Positions 1 through 6,263 are shown, counted from the first letter of the stretch. The stretch: DNA of 7,654 nucleotides from Chitinophagaceae bacterium (GCA_947459455.1 CANHEC010000098.1:1-7654), one strand, 5' to 3'. Made by a program: numbers and translations. Notes: generated by a model not told the origin, from the letters alone.

Positions 1-950
1 ACCGCACCGTACAAGGCAGCGGCTACCAGCGCAGCTTCCGAAGGCTTGTGGGTAAAGCGTTCGTCGGCATTGGCACCGGTCATGCTCAGAATGCTTTCAA
101 ACTGGTAGTGCTTGCTCAGCTCGGGGTTCTTTTCGTCGATCCGGCGCCCCTTGGCGTACTGACCGGCAAACTCTACCGGGCTCAGCCACGAGCCGAGGAA
201 ATCGGCACCCAGGCTTACAATCACCTTGGCATTGTCGAAATGATAAGAAGGCAGGGCCCGCTTGCCGTAGGTGGCTTCGTTGGCCATCAGCATGCCGCTG
301 TAGCTCACCGCATCGTAGGTCACATGGCGGCTACCGGGGTACTTGGCCGAAAATTCGCCCACCAGCTTTTTGGTAGAGGGCGAAGTGATAGTAGACGTGA
401 GCACCACTACCGGGCGGGTATTGGCAGCCATCGCATCGGCTATCATTTTATCAAAAGCATCGAAGGTGGCTACTTCCACCAGCTTGCCATCTTTAATCTG
501 GGCGGGAAAACGCAGGCGGCTGGTATCGTACAGGTCCAGCACAGATGCCTGGGCACGGGCGCTGGTACCGCCATGGGTGATGGGGCTCAGCTCGTTGCCT
601 TCTATTTTAATGGGGCGGCCATCACGCACTTTGGCTACTACGCTTACCACGTCGCCATCCTGCACGTAGGTGGTGGCATAGTAGTTGGCCACACCCGGAA
701 TCACATTGTCGGGCTTGTTTACAAACGGAATCGCCTTTTTCACCGGCATTTCGCAGCTGGCAGCTACGGTAGCAGCAGCGGTACTGAAGCCGAGGTACTT
801 CAAAAAGTCGCGGCGGGGAGCACTGGCATGCAGCAAGCCTTTGTCGTCTGCTTCAAACGGAAGATCTTCCTTGAATTCATCCTGCACGTCTGCCTGATGA
901 CCTTCTGTCTTATTCAGGGCGCCAAAGTTTTGCCAGATCTTATTACTCAT
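1..950 (-). CDS. actB: ACIII subunit B, Tat-signal molybdopterin oxidoreductase-like protein (N-terminal part, runs off the left edge)
   Basis: This frame is open from an ATG at 950-948 to the window edge (316 codons seen, no stop), so only the start of a much longer protein is present. Residues 46-51 read RRDFLK, a twin-arginine motif set unusually far in, behind a polar leader of about 45 residues beginning MSNKIWQNFGALNKTEGHQ. A short Ala-rich stretch follows and ends in AASC (Cys66), which resembles a lipobox. This long leader is the hallmark of the extended-Tat MoCo/4Fe4S family, the ActB subunit of alternative complex III. Cys66 is the only cysteine in the visible part, so no N-terminal iron-sulfur motif is present; that fits the ActB family, whose first domain resembles molybdopterin enzymes but lacks the cofactor. 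In the complex, ActB sits on the periplasmic side, and its C-terminal iron-sulfur domain (not in view) relates to electron transfer from quinol. It lies 84 bases downstream of the multihaem cytochrome gene, presumably in the same operon. Family assignment is strong; lipidation of Cys66 is inference. Confidence 0.9.
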   Translation of the reverse strand, partial: MSNKIWQNFGALNKTEGHQADVQDEFKEDLPFEADDKGLLHASAPRRDFLKYLGFSTAAATVAASCEMPVKKAIPFVNKPDNVIPGVANYYATTYVQDGDVVSVVAKVRDGRPIKIEGNELSPITHGGTSARAQASVLDLYDTSRLRFPAQIKDGKLVEVATFDAFDKMIADAMAANTRPVVVLTSTITSPSTKKLVGEFSAKYPGSRHVTYDAVSYSGMLMANEATYGKRALPSYHFDNAKVIVSLGADFLGSWLSPVEFAGQYAKGRRIDEKNPELSKHYQFESILSMTGANADERFTHKPSEAALVAAALYGA

Positions 951-1034
951 ACTATGCTAATGTGATAATGAGATGATGTGATAATGTGATAATGCTGGTG
1001 GCGGGCCATCCGGCCCAACCGCTTCATTATCAGA
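951..1034 (-). repeat. actA-actB spacer with 8-bp tandem repeat and nested hairpin
   Basis: On the plus strand, 960-994 is built from consecutive 8-base units ATGTGATA, ATGAGATG, ATGTGATA, ATGTGATA plus ATG, so about 4.4 copies with one diverged unit. Next to it, TGATAATG (987-994) and CATTATCA (1025-1032) are exact inverted copies, and between them lies a GC hairpin GGGCC-ATCC-GGCCC (1003-1016). In the mRNA, which is read on the minus strand, this gives an outer 8-bp stem, an internal loop and an inner 5-bp GC stem just after the actA stop codon. No T-run follows in either direction, so it does not look like a normal terminator. A role in mRNA stability or in setting the actA:actB ratio is possible but unproven. 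Confidence 0.7.
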
Positions 1035-2270
1035 TTAGTAGTGACATTTCTGGCACTCGGTACCGCCGATTTTCTCTACGGTCACGCTGTCCATTTTGCC
1101 ATTCTTCAGATCGTCGTGAAACTTCTCGTAAATGCTGTAGAAGCCGTTGTCTTTGAACTGCACCTTGGTTTCGCGGTGGCAGTTGATACACCAGCCCATG
1201 CTCAGATCGCTGAACTGGTACACGTGGCCGGCCATGTTTTGTACTTCGCCGTGGCAGGTTTGGCAGGCTACTTTACCGGCCTTTACGTGCTGGGCGTGGT
1301 TGAAATAAACGTGGTCGGGCAGGTTGTGGATCTTCACCCACTCAATTGGCTTGGCCTTCGAGGGATCCCAGGGCTGGCCAGGCGTGTAGCCGGCGTATTT
1401 GTACAACTTCTTGATCTCTTCGGTACCGTTTACTTCCTGACCGTCTTCGTTGTACAGCGGCTCGCCTTTGTACTCGTTAATGGCCAGGTGGCAGTTCATA
1501 CACACGTTTACGCTGGGTATGTTGGCATGCTTGCCTTCCTGCGCACCGCCGTGGCAGTACAAGCAGTTAATTTGGTTAATACCGGCGTGCACCTTGTGGC
1601 TGTAGAAGATGGGCTGCTCGGGCTGGTAGTGTTTGCTACGACCCAAATTCACAGCACCTTTTGAGATGTATACACCTGCTACTACAAACAGCAGCACGGT
1701 ACCAAAAGCCAGGTAAGTCTTGTTTTTCCAGAAAGCAACAGGCTCAGCCGAAGGAATGCCATCCTTTTCGTCGGCCAGTTTGCGCAGGTTGCTGTTTACC
1801 TGCAGCAGTATCAGGGCTACAATAGCCAGCACCAGGGTAATGATGCCAAACAGCAGCGAGTTGTCGCCTTCAGCTTTCGGCTGGCCGGGAGTCACGCCAG
1901 GAGGCGGGGCCGGCGGGGTCCACTTTTCAATGTAGGTAACGATGGCCTCAATATCGGCATCGGGCAGCGCCGCAAAGCTGGTCATCGCAGCCGGGCTCCA
2001 GTCCTTGATCTTTACAGCATAGGCGTCGCCGGTAGCTACCGCGTCGGGCCAGTTTTTGATCCACTTTTTCAGCAGGTCGCGGCTCGACCAGCGCTCTGTT
2101 ACCCCTTGCAGTGCCGGACCGGTCAGGTCCTTGTCCATTTTGTGGCACGATGCGCAGTTCGCATTGAAGAGGGCTTTGCCATCCTGTGCAACAACCGGAG
2201 TGAAACCGGCGGCAAACAACAGCACAAAACCGAGGACTACAGGGAGGGTGGCTTTGCAATTTCTAATCAT
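1035..2270 (-). CDS. actA: ACIII subunit A, six-haem cytochrome c (monohaem domain fused to pentahaem domain)
   Basis: This 411-residue protein carries six c-type haem motifs: CASCH (39-43), CLYCH (236-240), CMNCH (257-261), CQTCH (336-340), CINCH (361-365) and CQKCH (406-410), the last being one residue from the C-terminus. An N-terminal signal peptide (about 1-28, ending PVVAQ) is followed by a single-haem cytochrome c domain with a likely Met ligand at 96, then a Pro-rich linker (about 118-132). Two hydrophobic segments, about 139-157 and 185-203, could span the membrane; the C-terminal pentahaem domain follows. FSHKVH- and FNHAQH-like stretches (His225/228 and His325/328) could supply distal haem ligands. 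The pentahaem part and the following actB gene identify it as the cytochrome subunit of alternative complex III, which takes electrons from menaquinol and passes them towards a terminal oxidase. The ATG at 2270 is chosen because the signal peptide begins directly at it. As the first gene on this strand after the divergent spacer, it probably opens the operon. The monohaem fusion is discussed in the findings. Confidence 0.93.
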   Translation of the reverse strand: MIRNCKATLPVVLGFVLLFAAGFTPVVAQDGKALFNANCASCHKMDKDLTGPALQGVTERWSSRDLLKKWIKNWPDAVATGDAYAVKIKDWSPAAMTSFAALPDADIEAIVTYIEKWTPPAPPPGVTPGQPKAEGDNSLLFGIITLVLAIVALILLQVNSNLRKLADEKDGIPSAEPVAFWKNKTYLAFGTVLLFVVAGVYISKGAVNLGRSKHYQPEQPIFYSHKVHAGINQINCLYCHGGAQEGKHANIPSVNVCMNCHLAINEYKGEPLYNEDGQEVNGTEEIKKLYKYAGYTPGQPWDPSKAKPIEWVKIHNLPDHVYFNHAQHVKAGKVACQTCHGEVQNMAGHVYQFSDLSMGWCINCHRETKVQFKDNGFYSIYEKFHDDLKNGKMDSVTVEKIGGTECQKCHY

Positions 2271-2321
2271 AACTCACTGATATTGAAGGGCACCTGGGAA
2301 CAATATCCTTTTAATGGCGGG

Positions 2322-2329
2322 CAAAAATA
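2322..2329 (-). promoter_or_regulatory. Candidate -7 promoter element of the ACIII operon
   Basis: Read on the minus strand, 2329 to 2322 is TATTTTTG, an exact match to TAnnTTTG, the -7 box of the major Bacteroidota sigma factor. It lies 52-59 bases ahead of the actA start codon, which would leave a 5' leader of roughly 45 bases. I do not find a clean TTG at the expected -33 distance, although that element is often weak in this phylum. The position in an AT-rich part of the divergent spacer supports the call. Confidence 0.5.
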
Positions 2330-2438
2330 TGACCTCGGCATGACATTCTACTTTTATGTATAAAAAAATTTTACCCTTATCCGGCGCGGGTTTTCACGGA
2401 TTTACAACAGTTTATAACGCTTGATTATCAACACCTGC

Positions 2439-2476
2439 GGCCGAGCAATATACCCGCCGGCGGGTATTGGTTGGCC
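2439..2476. repeat. Extended GC-rich palindrome in the divergent spacer
   Basis: The core TACCCGCCGGCGGGTA (2451-2466) is a perfect 16-bp palindrome. It extends outward: CAAT (2446-2449) pairs with ATTG (2466-2469) once a two-base bulge (2450-2451) is allowed, and GGCC (2439-2442) pairs with GGCC (2473-2476) across three-base internal loops. No T-run follows on either strand, so it is unlikely to be a terminator. It lies about 70 bases before the beta-propeller start codon and about 110 bases upstream of the candidate ACIII promoter. It could be a binding site for a dimeric regulator or an RNA hairpin in the leader of the rightward gene. Confidence 0.65.
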
Positions 2477-2542
2477 ACTGCCAAACATGCTGTTTTGGAG
2501 CTCGAAAAACACGAGATTCTTCAACAACCAAAACTCAACAGC

Positions 2543-4432
2543 ATGAAACGGATTGCTAACTGGACCTGCCTGACCCTGCTTTGGCTGGCTGCCAGCCTGC
2601 CCGCAGCGGCCCAGCGTACGGCGGCCGACTGGGAAATGGACTTTGACGGCGGTGTAATGTGGTACCAACTGAGCGAAGTGGGCACCCTGGTGGTGGCCAC
2701 CAAAGGCGCCCTGAACGGCATAGACCCCCAAACCGGCCAGCAAAAGTGGAAGGTAGAAAGCATGGGCAACCTGGCCGCCGAGCGGTACGAAGCCATCAGC
2801 GGATCGCCGCTGGCACTGGTAAAAGACAAGCGGGGCTTCTTTTTCGACTACCAGGTACTGGACCTGTACACCGGCAAAATACTCTGCAATAGCCGCGACC
2901 TCGGCATTGCCAACGCCATCAGTGCCTACCCCATGAGTGCACTGAACGCCGTGCTGATATACGGTGGCAATAAAATGGGTAAAATGGTGCTGCTGTGCGC
3001 CGATGCAGCCACGGGTGCCAAGCGCTGGGAGGTAGAAAAGTTCATGGATAAGAACACCGAAATGATCATTGTGCCGCCCTATGCAGTAGACGGCGGCAAA
3101 AACTTTATGCTGGCCACCACCAAAAACGTGTTCAAGGTGGAAAGCGCCACCGGCGCCAAAGTGTGGGAAGCCGATTTTAAAAACGATGTGGTAAAAGCGG
3201 GCCCCGGCCTCAAAACCGGCTTTTTCACCCTCGAAGAGCTTAAAGACCGGGTATGGTTTCTCACCCAGGACAATTTTACCTGCTTCAATCTGGCCAATGG
3301 CAGCTACAAATGGGAGCCCATGAAGCTGAAAAGCCCCATTTCGAACATCATTTACGACAAACGCGGCATGCTGTGCGCCACCAGCGAAAATGACGACGAC
3401 GAAAAAGCTGGCAAGGGCCTGATTGGCAAACTAGCCAAGGCCGCTACCGATGGCAACAAGGCCCGCATTATGAGCCTGGACTACGAAACCGGCAAACCCC
3501 GCTGGAAAGAGCCGCTGCGCCTGAGCGGCGACCTCGTTTCGTCGGCCTATTTCGACAACAACAGCAAGATAGCCGTGGCTACTACCAGCGAAAAGGGCAA
3601 AAACCGCATCAACCTGCTGGACCTGGAGCGGGGCGAGTACCTGCTGAAAGACCCCTTCAAAGTAGATGGCGACCTCATCGACATCAACATGACCCCCAAG
3701 GGCGTAATGTATTTTACCACCGACGAGCTGAACATACTGGATGTGCAAACCGGAAAGGACAATTGGGCCAAAAGCCTCAAGTTTAACGAAGGGGGCATGG
3801 GCAGCTACAAGGATGGCAAGCTGTACATCTACGGCGACGGCAATTTCTATCGCTTCGACCCCACTACCGCCGAATACACCGTCATTGCCGAAAAACTGGC
3901 CTTTGATGGTAAGGAGCGCCCCACCCGCCTGGAAGCCAAGGCCGACGGCCTGATAGTGCGCAGCGACCAAAACCTGATGAAGGTGGACCTGAGCGGCAAA
4001 AAAGTGTACCACACCTACAAAAAAGCACCCGGCAAAAGCCTGGCTGGCAAAATACTGGCGGGCACCATGGCTGTAGCCAGCATGGCCATGGCCACCAGCT
4101 ATGCCTATACGGCTGGCGCCACCAAGGGCAAAGTGAGCTACAGCGACACCCGCTACCTCGAAAGCCAGCAGGCCAGCTGGAGCAATGCAGCCAGCGCCAG
4201 CTTTGCCGAAATGAACAAGCGCTTTAAAGCCAGCGTGAATGCCGATAATGCCATGGCCATGCTCACCGACCTGGATGGCGGTGTGGGCGTAATGCTGCTG
4301 GACAAAAACAATGGCAAAGACCTGCGGGGCATTGTGCTGAGCGATAAAGACCCCGACTATAGCATTGACGAGATCAGCCGGCTGGTCATTTACAAAAGCA
4401 GCCGCGATAAGCTGAAAGCTTTTAAATACTAA
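2543..4432 (+). CDS. Exported PQQ-like beta-propeller repeat protein (BamB/quinoprotein-like fold)
   Basis: From the ATG at 2543 this is 629 residues. The start is chosen because a signal peptide begins there (MKRIANW, hydrophobic core, ASLPAAAQ, cleavage near residue 23); an upstream TTG at 2471 would bury it behind 24 polar residues. The chain repeats the PQQ-type blade motif (Asp-x-x-Thr-Gly-x-x-x-Trp): DPQTGQQKW (61-69), DAATGAKRW (154-162), SATGAKVW (201-208), ANGSYKW (251-257), DYETGKPRW (313-321), DVQTGKDNW (400-408), with weaker copies near 361, 439, 481 and 587. This predicts a beta-propeller of about seven to ten blades outside the cytoplasm. An acidic Lys-rich loop (about 282-306) and an insertion of about 90 residues with a hydrophobic stretch (about 503-525) interrupt the pattern. 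The fold is clear but the function is not: a scaffold or sensor is as likely as a redox enzyme, since the repeat alone does not prove PQQ binding. Divergent from the ACIII operon, it ends in its own terminator. Confidence 0.85.
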   Translation: MKRIANWTCLTLLWLAASLPAAAQRTAADWEMDFDGGVMWYQLSEVGTLVVATKGALNGIDPQTGQQKWKVESMGNLAAERYEAISGSPLALVKDKRGFFFDYQVLDLYTGKILCNSRDLGIANAISAYPMSALNAVLIYGGNKMGKMVLLCADAATGAKRWEVEKFMDKNTEMIIVPPYAVDGGKNFMLATTKNVFKVESATGAKVWEADFKNDVVKAGPGLKTGFFTLEELKDRVWFLTQDNFTCFNLANGSYKWEPMKLKSPISNIIYDKRGMLCATSENDDDEKAGKGLIGKLAKAATDGNKARIMSLDYETGKPRWKEPLRLSGDLVSSAYFDNNSKIAVATTSEKGKNRINLLDLERGEYLLKDPFKVDGDLIDINMTPKGVMYFTTDELNILDVQTGKDNWAKSLKFNEGGMGSYKDGKLYIYGDGNFYRFDPTTAEYTVIAEKLAFDGKERPTRLEAKADGLIVRSDQNLMKVDLSGKKVYHTYKKAPGKSLAGKILAGTMAVASMAMATSYAYTAGATKGKVSYSDTRYLESQQASWSNAASASFAEMNKRFKASVNADNAMAMLTDLDGGVGVMLLDKNNGKDLRGIVLSDKDPDYSIDEISRLVIYKSSRDKLKAFKY

Positions 4433-4473
4433 GCAGCAAGTCTGCCTCACCACACCCACCCTTTCACCAAACT

Positions 4474-4546
4474 GACATCCCTGCCAGCTATGCCGGGCCG
4501 TGTACACGCGGCGGCCACGGTAGCAGCCCGGCGGGGATGTCTTTTT
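4474..4546 (+). terminator. Long nested Rho-independent terminator after the beta-propeller gene
   Basis: GACATCCC (4474-4481) pairs exactly with GGGATGTC (4534-4541), which is directly followed by TTTTT (4542-4546). Inside, GCCGGGC (4492-4498) pairs with GCCCGGC (4526-4532), and further in CGTG (4499-4502) can pair with CACG (4516-4519). A 10-base palindrome CGTGTACACG (4499-4508) offers an alternative inner fold. Placement 42 bases after the propeller stop codon and the T-run on the plus strand indicate termination of that gene. The stem is much longer than a minimal terminator. Confidence 0.75.
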
Positions 4547-4606
4547 ACCACGGCTTTAGGGTAGCCGGCTTGGCTTGCCTGCGCATAATGCTGCATCTTC
4601 GCGGCC

Positions 4607-5497
4607 ATGTTTAGCAGACTGCAGGCAAAATGGAAGGTGAACGGCTGGCAACTCACCCTCATTCTGTGCACTTTTGCCATTGGGGGTAGCCTGTGCGGCT
4701 TTTTTACCCGCCAGCTCATTACACCCCTGCGCATTGAACAGCCGTTTTTGTACGGCACGCTTTATTTCATCATCCTCACGCTGCTGTGGCCGCTTTGCGT
4801 ACTCATGGTCAGCATTCCGCTGGGGCAGTTCCGTTTTTTCAAAAACTACCTGGCCAAAATGGGCAGCCGGCTGGGCCTGGGCAAAAAAACCGCCAGCACC
4901 GCCAACGAGGGCCACATCCACCTCGCCATCTTTGCCAGCGGCAGTGGCACCAATGCCCGCCAGCTGATGCAGCGTTTTCAGCACCACCCCCGCATTCGGG
5001 TGCAAATGCTGGTAAGCAATAAGCCGGGCGCCGGTGCGCTTCATCATGCCGCCAATTTTGGCGTGTCTACCCTGGTTATAGAGAAAGAACAGTTTTTTCG
5101 TGGCGATGCTTACCTGCCCGAGCTGCAGGCGGCTGGCATCCAACACATCGTATTGGCTGGTTTTTTGTGGAAAGTGCCGCCACAACTAATTGCCGCCTAC
5201 CCGGGCAAAATCGTGAACATACACCCCGCCCTGCTGCCCCGCTACGGTGGCAAAGGCATGTACGGCCAGCATGTACATGCGGCTGTGCTGGCAGCCGGCG
5301 ATACTGAAAGCGGCATTACTATTCACCTGGTAGATGAACACTACGACCATGGCGCCCACCTGCACCAGGCCCGCTGCCCCGTACTGCCTGGCGATACCCC
5401 CGATACGCTGGCCGACCGTATACACCAGCTGGAGCACCAGCACTACCCCGATGTGGTAGAGCAGTGGGTGCTAAATACAACAGTGGTTGGCAAATAA
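4607..5497 (+). CDS. purN: Phosphoribosylglycinamide formyltransferase (PurN) fused to an N-terminal DUF6787-like membrane domain
   Basis: This 296-residue frame has two parts. Residues 1 to about 92 contain two hydrophobic helices (about 13-33 and 46-70) and the stretches WKVNGWQLTLILCTFAIGGS and LTLLWPLCVLMVSIPLGQF, which I recognise as the small Bacteroidota family DUF6787. Residues from about 103 are a complete PurN: ASGSGTNA (110-117) for phosphate binding, SNKPGAGAL (137-145), the catalytic NIHPALLP (Asn204, His206) and YDHG with Asp247, matching Asn106/His108/Asp144 of the E. coli enzyme. GGKGMYGQHVH (214-224) is the form I expect in this phylum. PurN transfers a formyl group from 10-formyltetrahydrofolate to glycinamide ribonucleotide in purine synthesis, normally as a soluble enzyme of about 190-210 residues, so the full frame is about 90 residues too long. 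No stop or frame change separates the parts. An in-frame ATG at 4859 (Met85) could serve as an internal start and give a soluble PurN. PurN identity is near certain; translation as one fused protein is inferred. Confidence 0.92.
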   Translation: MFSRLQAKWKVNGWQLTLILCTFAIGGSLCGFFTRQLITPLRIEQPFLYGTLYFIILTLLWPLCVLMVSIPLGQFRFFKNYLAKMGSRLGLGKKTASTANEGHIHLAIFASGSGTNARQLMQRFQHHPRIRVQMLVSNKPGAGALHHAANFGVSTLVIEKEQFFRGDAYLPELQAAGIQHIVLAGFLWKVPPQLIAAYPGKIVNIHPALLPRYGGKGMYGQHVHAAVLAAGDTESGITIHLVDEHYDHGAHLHQARCPVLPGDTPDTLADRIHQLEHQHYPDVVEQWVLNTTVVGK

Positions 5498-5517
5498 GCA
5501 CAGTTATCAAACGGTAG

Positions 5518-5542
5518 CAGCTGATACAAGCATCGTCAGCTG
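5518..5542 (+). repeat. Short inverted repeat ahead of the lipoprotein gene
   Basis: CAGCTGA (5518-5524) and TCAGCTG (5536-5542) are exact inverted copies with an 11-base loop, in the 64-base gap between purN and the lipoprotein gene. A weak T-rich stretch (ATTATTTT, 5548-5555) follows six bases later. It may be a poor terminator for purN or an operator for the next gene; the stem is too short to decide. Confidence 0.4.
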
Positions 5543-5549
5543 ACCTGAT

Positions 5550-5557
5550 TATTTTCG
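5550..5557 (+). promoter_or_regulatory. Possible -7 element just before the lipoprotein start codon
   Basis: TATTTTCG differs from TAnnTTTG by one base and ends four bases before the ATG at 5562. If used, transcription would begin at or beside the start codon, giving a leaderless or nearly leaderless message. There is no clear -33 TTG, so this is a weak call. Confidence 0.25.
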
Positions 5558-5561
5558 GGCC

Positions 5562-6164
5562 ATGAACCGATCACTCCTCGCACTGGCTACCCTGGCATGC
5601 TGCCTGGCAGCCTGCCAAAAAACCATTTCATGGGAAGAAGACTCCCGTGCACAACAAGCACAACTGATAGGCCGCTACCGCTTCGACTCCACCGTGTATG
5701 ACTATTACACAGTAACCACCTTCACTGATCCGCCCGACACCTACCGAGACAGCAGCGTAATACGATATACCACCCAAAAAAATGGTGGCTTCATGATACT
5801 GACAGACAAAGACCAAATAGCAGATAGCATCCGGTTCGACGTTGATTCGAAAATAGAAGCGTACGCATTCGAGAATGGCGTATTTCAGGGCAAAGAAGAA
5901 ATCGACTTCACATTTTCATGGGGCCCGATAAACGATACGATGCCATACCGCCTGACCGCCAACAATGGCTTTGTAACGAAGACCAATCTGCCAACAGACA
6001 CACTGGGTGCGCCGCCCCGCGACATTGAGCTAAAGTGGGAAATGCAAGGCAATCGGCTCATTTTTACCGTTCCGATCGTATCCAGTTTTACTGATAGCTT
6101 TATGGGGCTCGCTGTGCGTGTTCGTACCAATGGCAACGTGAAACAGTACTTCACCAAGCTATAA
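5562..6164 (+). CDS. Putative lipoprotein of unknown function
   Basis: This is a 200-residue protein. The first 18 residues form a lipoprotein signal peptide: MNR, a hydrophobic Leu/Ala core, and the lipobox LAAC with Cys18 as the lipidated residue. The mature chain begins CQKTISWEED and has no further membrane segment. It is rich in Thr, Asp, Phe and Tyr, with alternating polar/hydrophobic stretches such as KEEIDFTFSW and NRLIFTVPIV, so a beta-sandwich or lipocalin-like barrel is plausible. I do not recognise a family. The start is set by the signal peptide. Its base composition appears lower in GC than its neighbours (29 of 60 bases at 5821-5880, against 35 of 60 at 3601-3660, counted by eye), and it uses ATA and CGA codons more freely, so it may be a fast-evolving or acquired gene. 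It is followed 36 bases later by a strong terminator and is probably transcribed alone or with purN. Confidence 0.8.
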   Translation: MNRSLLALATLACCLAACQKTISWEEDSRAQQAQLIGRYRFDSTVYDYYTVTTFTDPPDTYRDSSVIRYTTQKNGGFMILTDKDQIADSIRFDVDSKIEAYAFENGVFQGKEEIDFTFSWGPINDTMPYRLTANNGFVTKTNLPTDTLGAPPRDIELKWEMQGNRLIFTVPIVSSFTDSFMGLAVRVRTNGNVKQYFTKL

Positions 6165-6199
6165 TTGCAGCAGCGCTTGCCTGTTCATGTCTGATTTGT

Positions 6200-6225
6200 A
6201 AAACCGCATTCATGGCGGTTTTTTT
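6200..6225 (+). terminator. Rho-independent terminator after the lipoprotein gene
   Basis: AAAACCGC (6200-6207) pairs exactly with GCGGTTTT (6215-6222) around a seven-base loop, and the T-run continues to 6225 (seven T in total from 6219). It lies 36 bases after the lipoprotein stop codon and separates that gene from the serine hydrolase. The run of A on the left arm could allow weak termination in the opposite direction, though no minus-strand gene is seen here. Confidence 0.85.
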
Positions 6226-6233
6226 ATTTCCCG

Positions 6234-6241
6234 TATTTTTC
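6234..6241 (+). promoter_or_regulatory. Possible -7 element of the serine hydrolase gene
   Basis: TATTTTTC differs by one base from TAnnTTTG and lies 22 bases ahead of the ATG at 6264, directly downstream of the terminator, where a new promoter is needed. No clear -33 TTG is visible at the usual distance, which would overlap the terminator stem. Confidence 0.35.
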
Positions 6242-6263
6242 GGCTACAACACAATCAATTGCC

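Noticed and set aside
48..965. Plus-strand open frame of 305 codons opposite actB
   Set aside because: It lies entirely antisense to a well-recognised ActB N-terminus; the protein has no family features and is rich in His/Gly, as expected from the complement of a GC-rich gene.
960..994. Tandem repeat as a possible CRISPR array
   Set aside because: The units are only 8 bases with no spacers and no cas genes; it is a simple tandem repeat.
2471..2542. TTG start 24 codons upstream for the beta-propeller protein
   Set aside because: It would place polar residues ahead of a typical signal peptide that starts at the ATG at 2543, and would put the start inside the palindrome arm.
2543..4432. PQQ-dependent dehydrogenase
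   Set aside because: The blade repeats match, but I see no adjacent-cysteine pair or other active-site signature of quinoprotein dehydrogenases, and no attached cytochrome domain.
3431..4507. Minus-strand open frame of 358 codons opposite the beta-propeller gene
   Set aside because: Long but antisense to clear PQQ-type repeats; low-complexity Ala/Val/His/Gly composition and overlap with the terminator mark it as a shadow frame.
4556..5185. Minus-strand open frame of 209 codons opposite purN
   Set aside because: Antisense to the DUF6787-like domain and the PurN N-terminus, with no recognisable motif.
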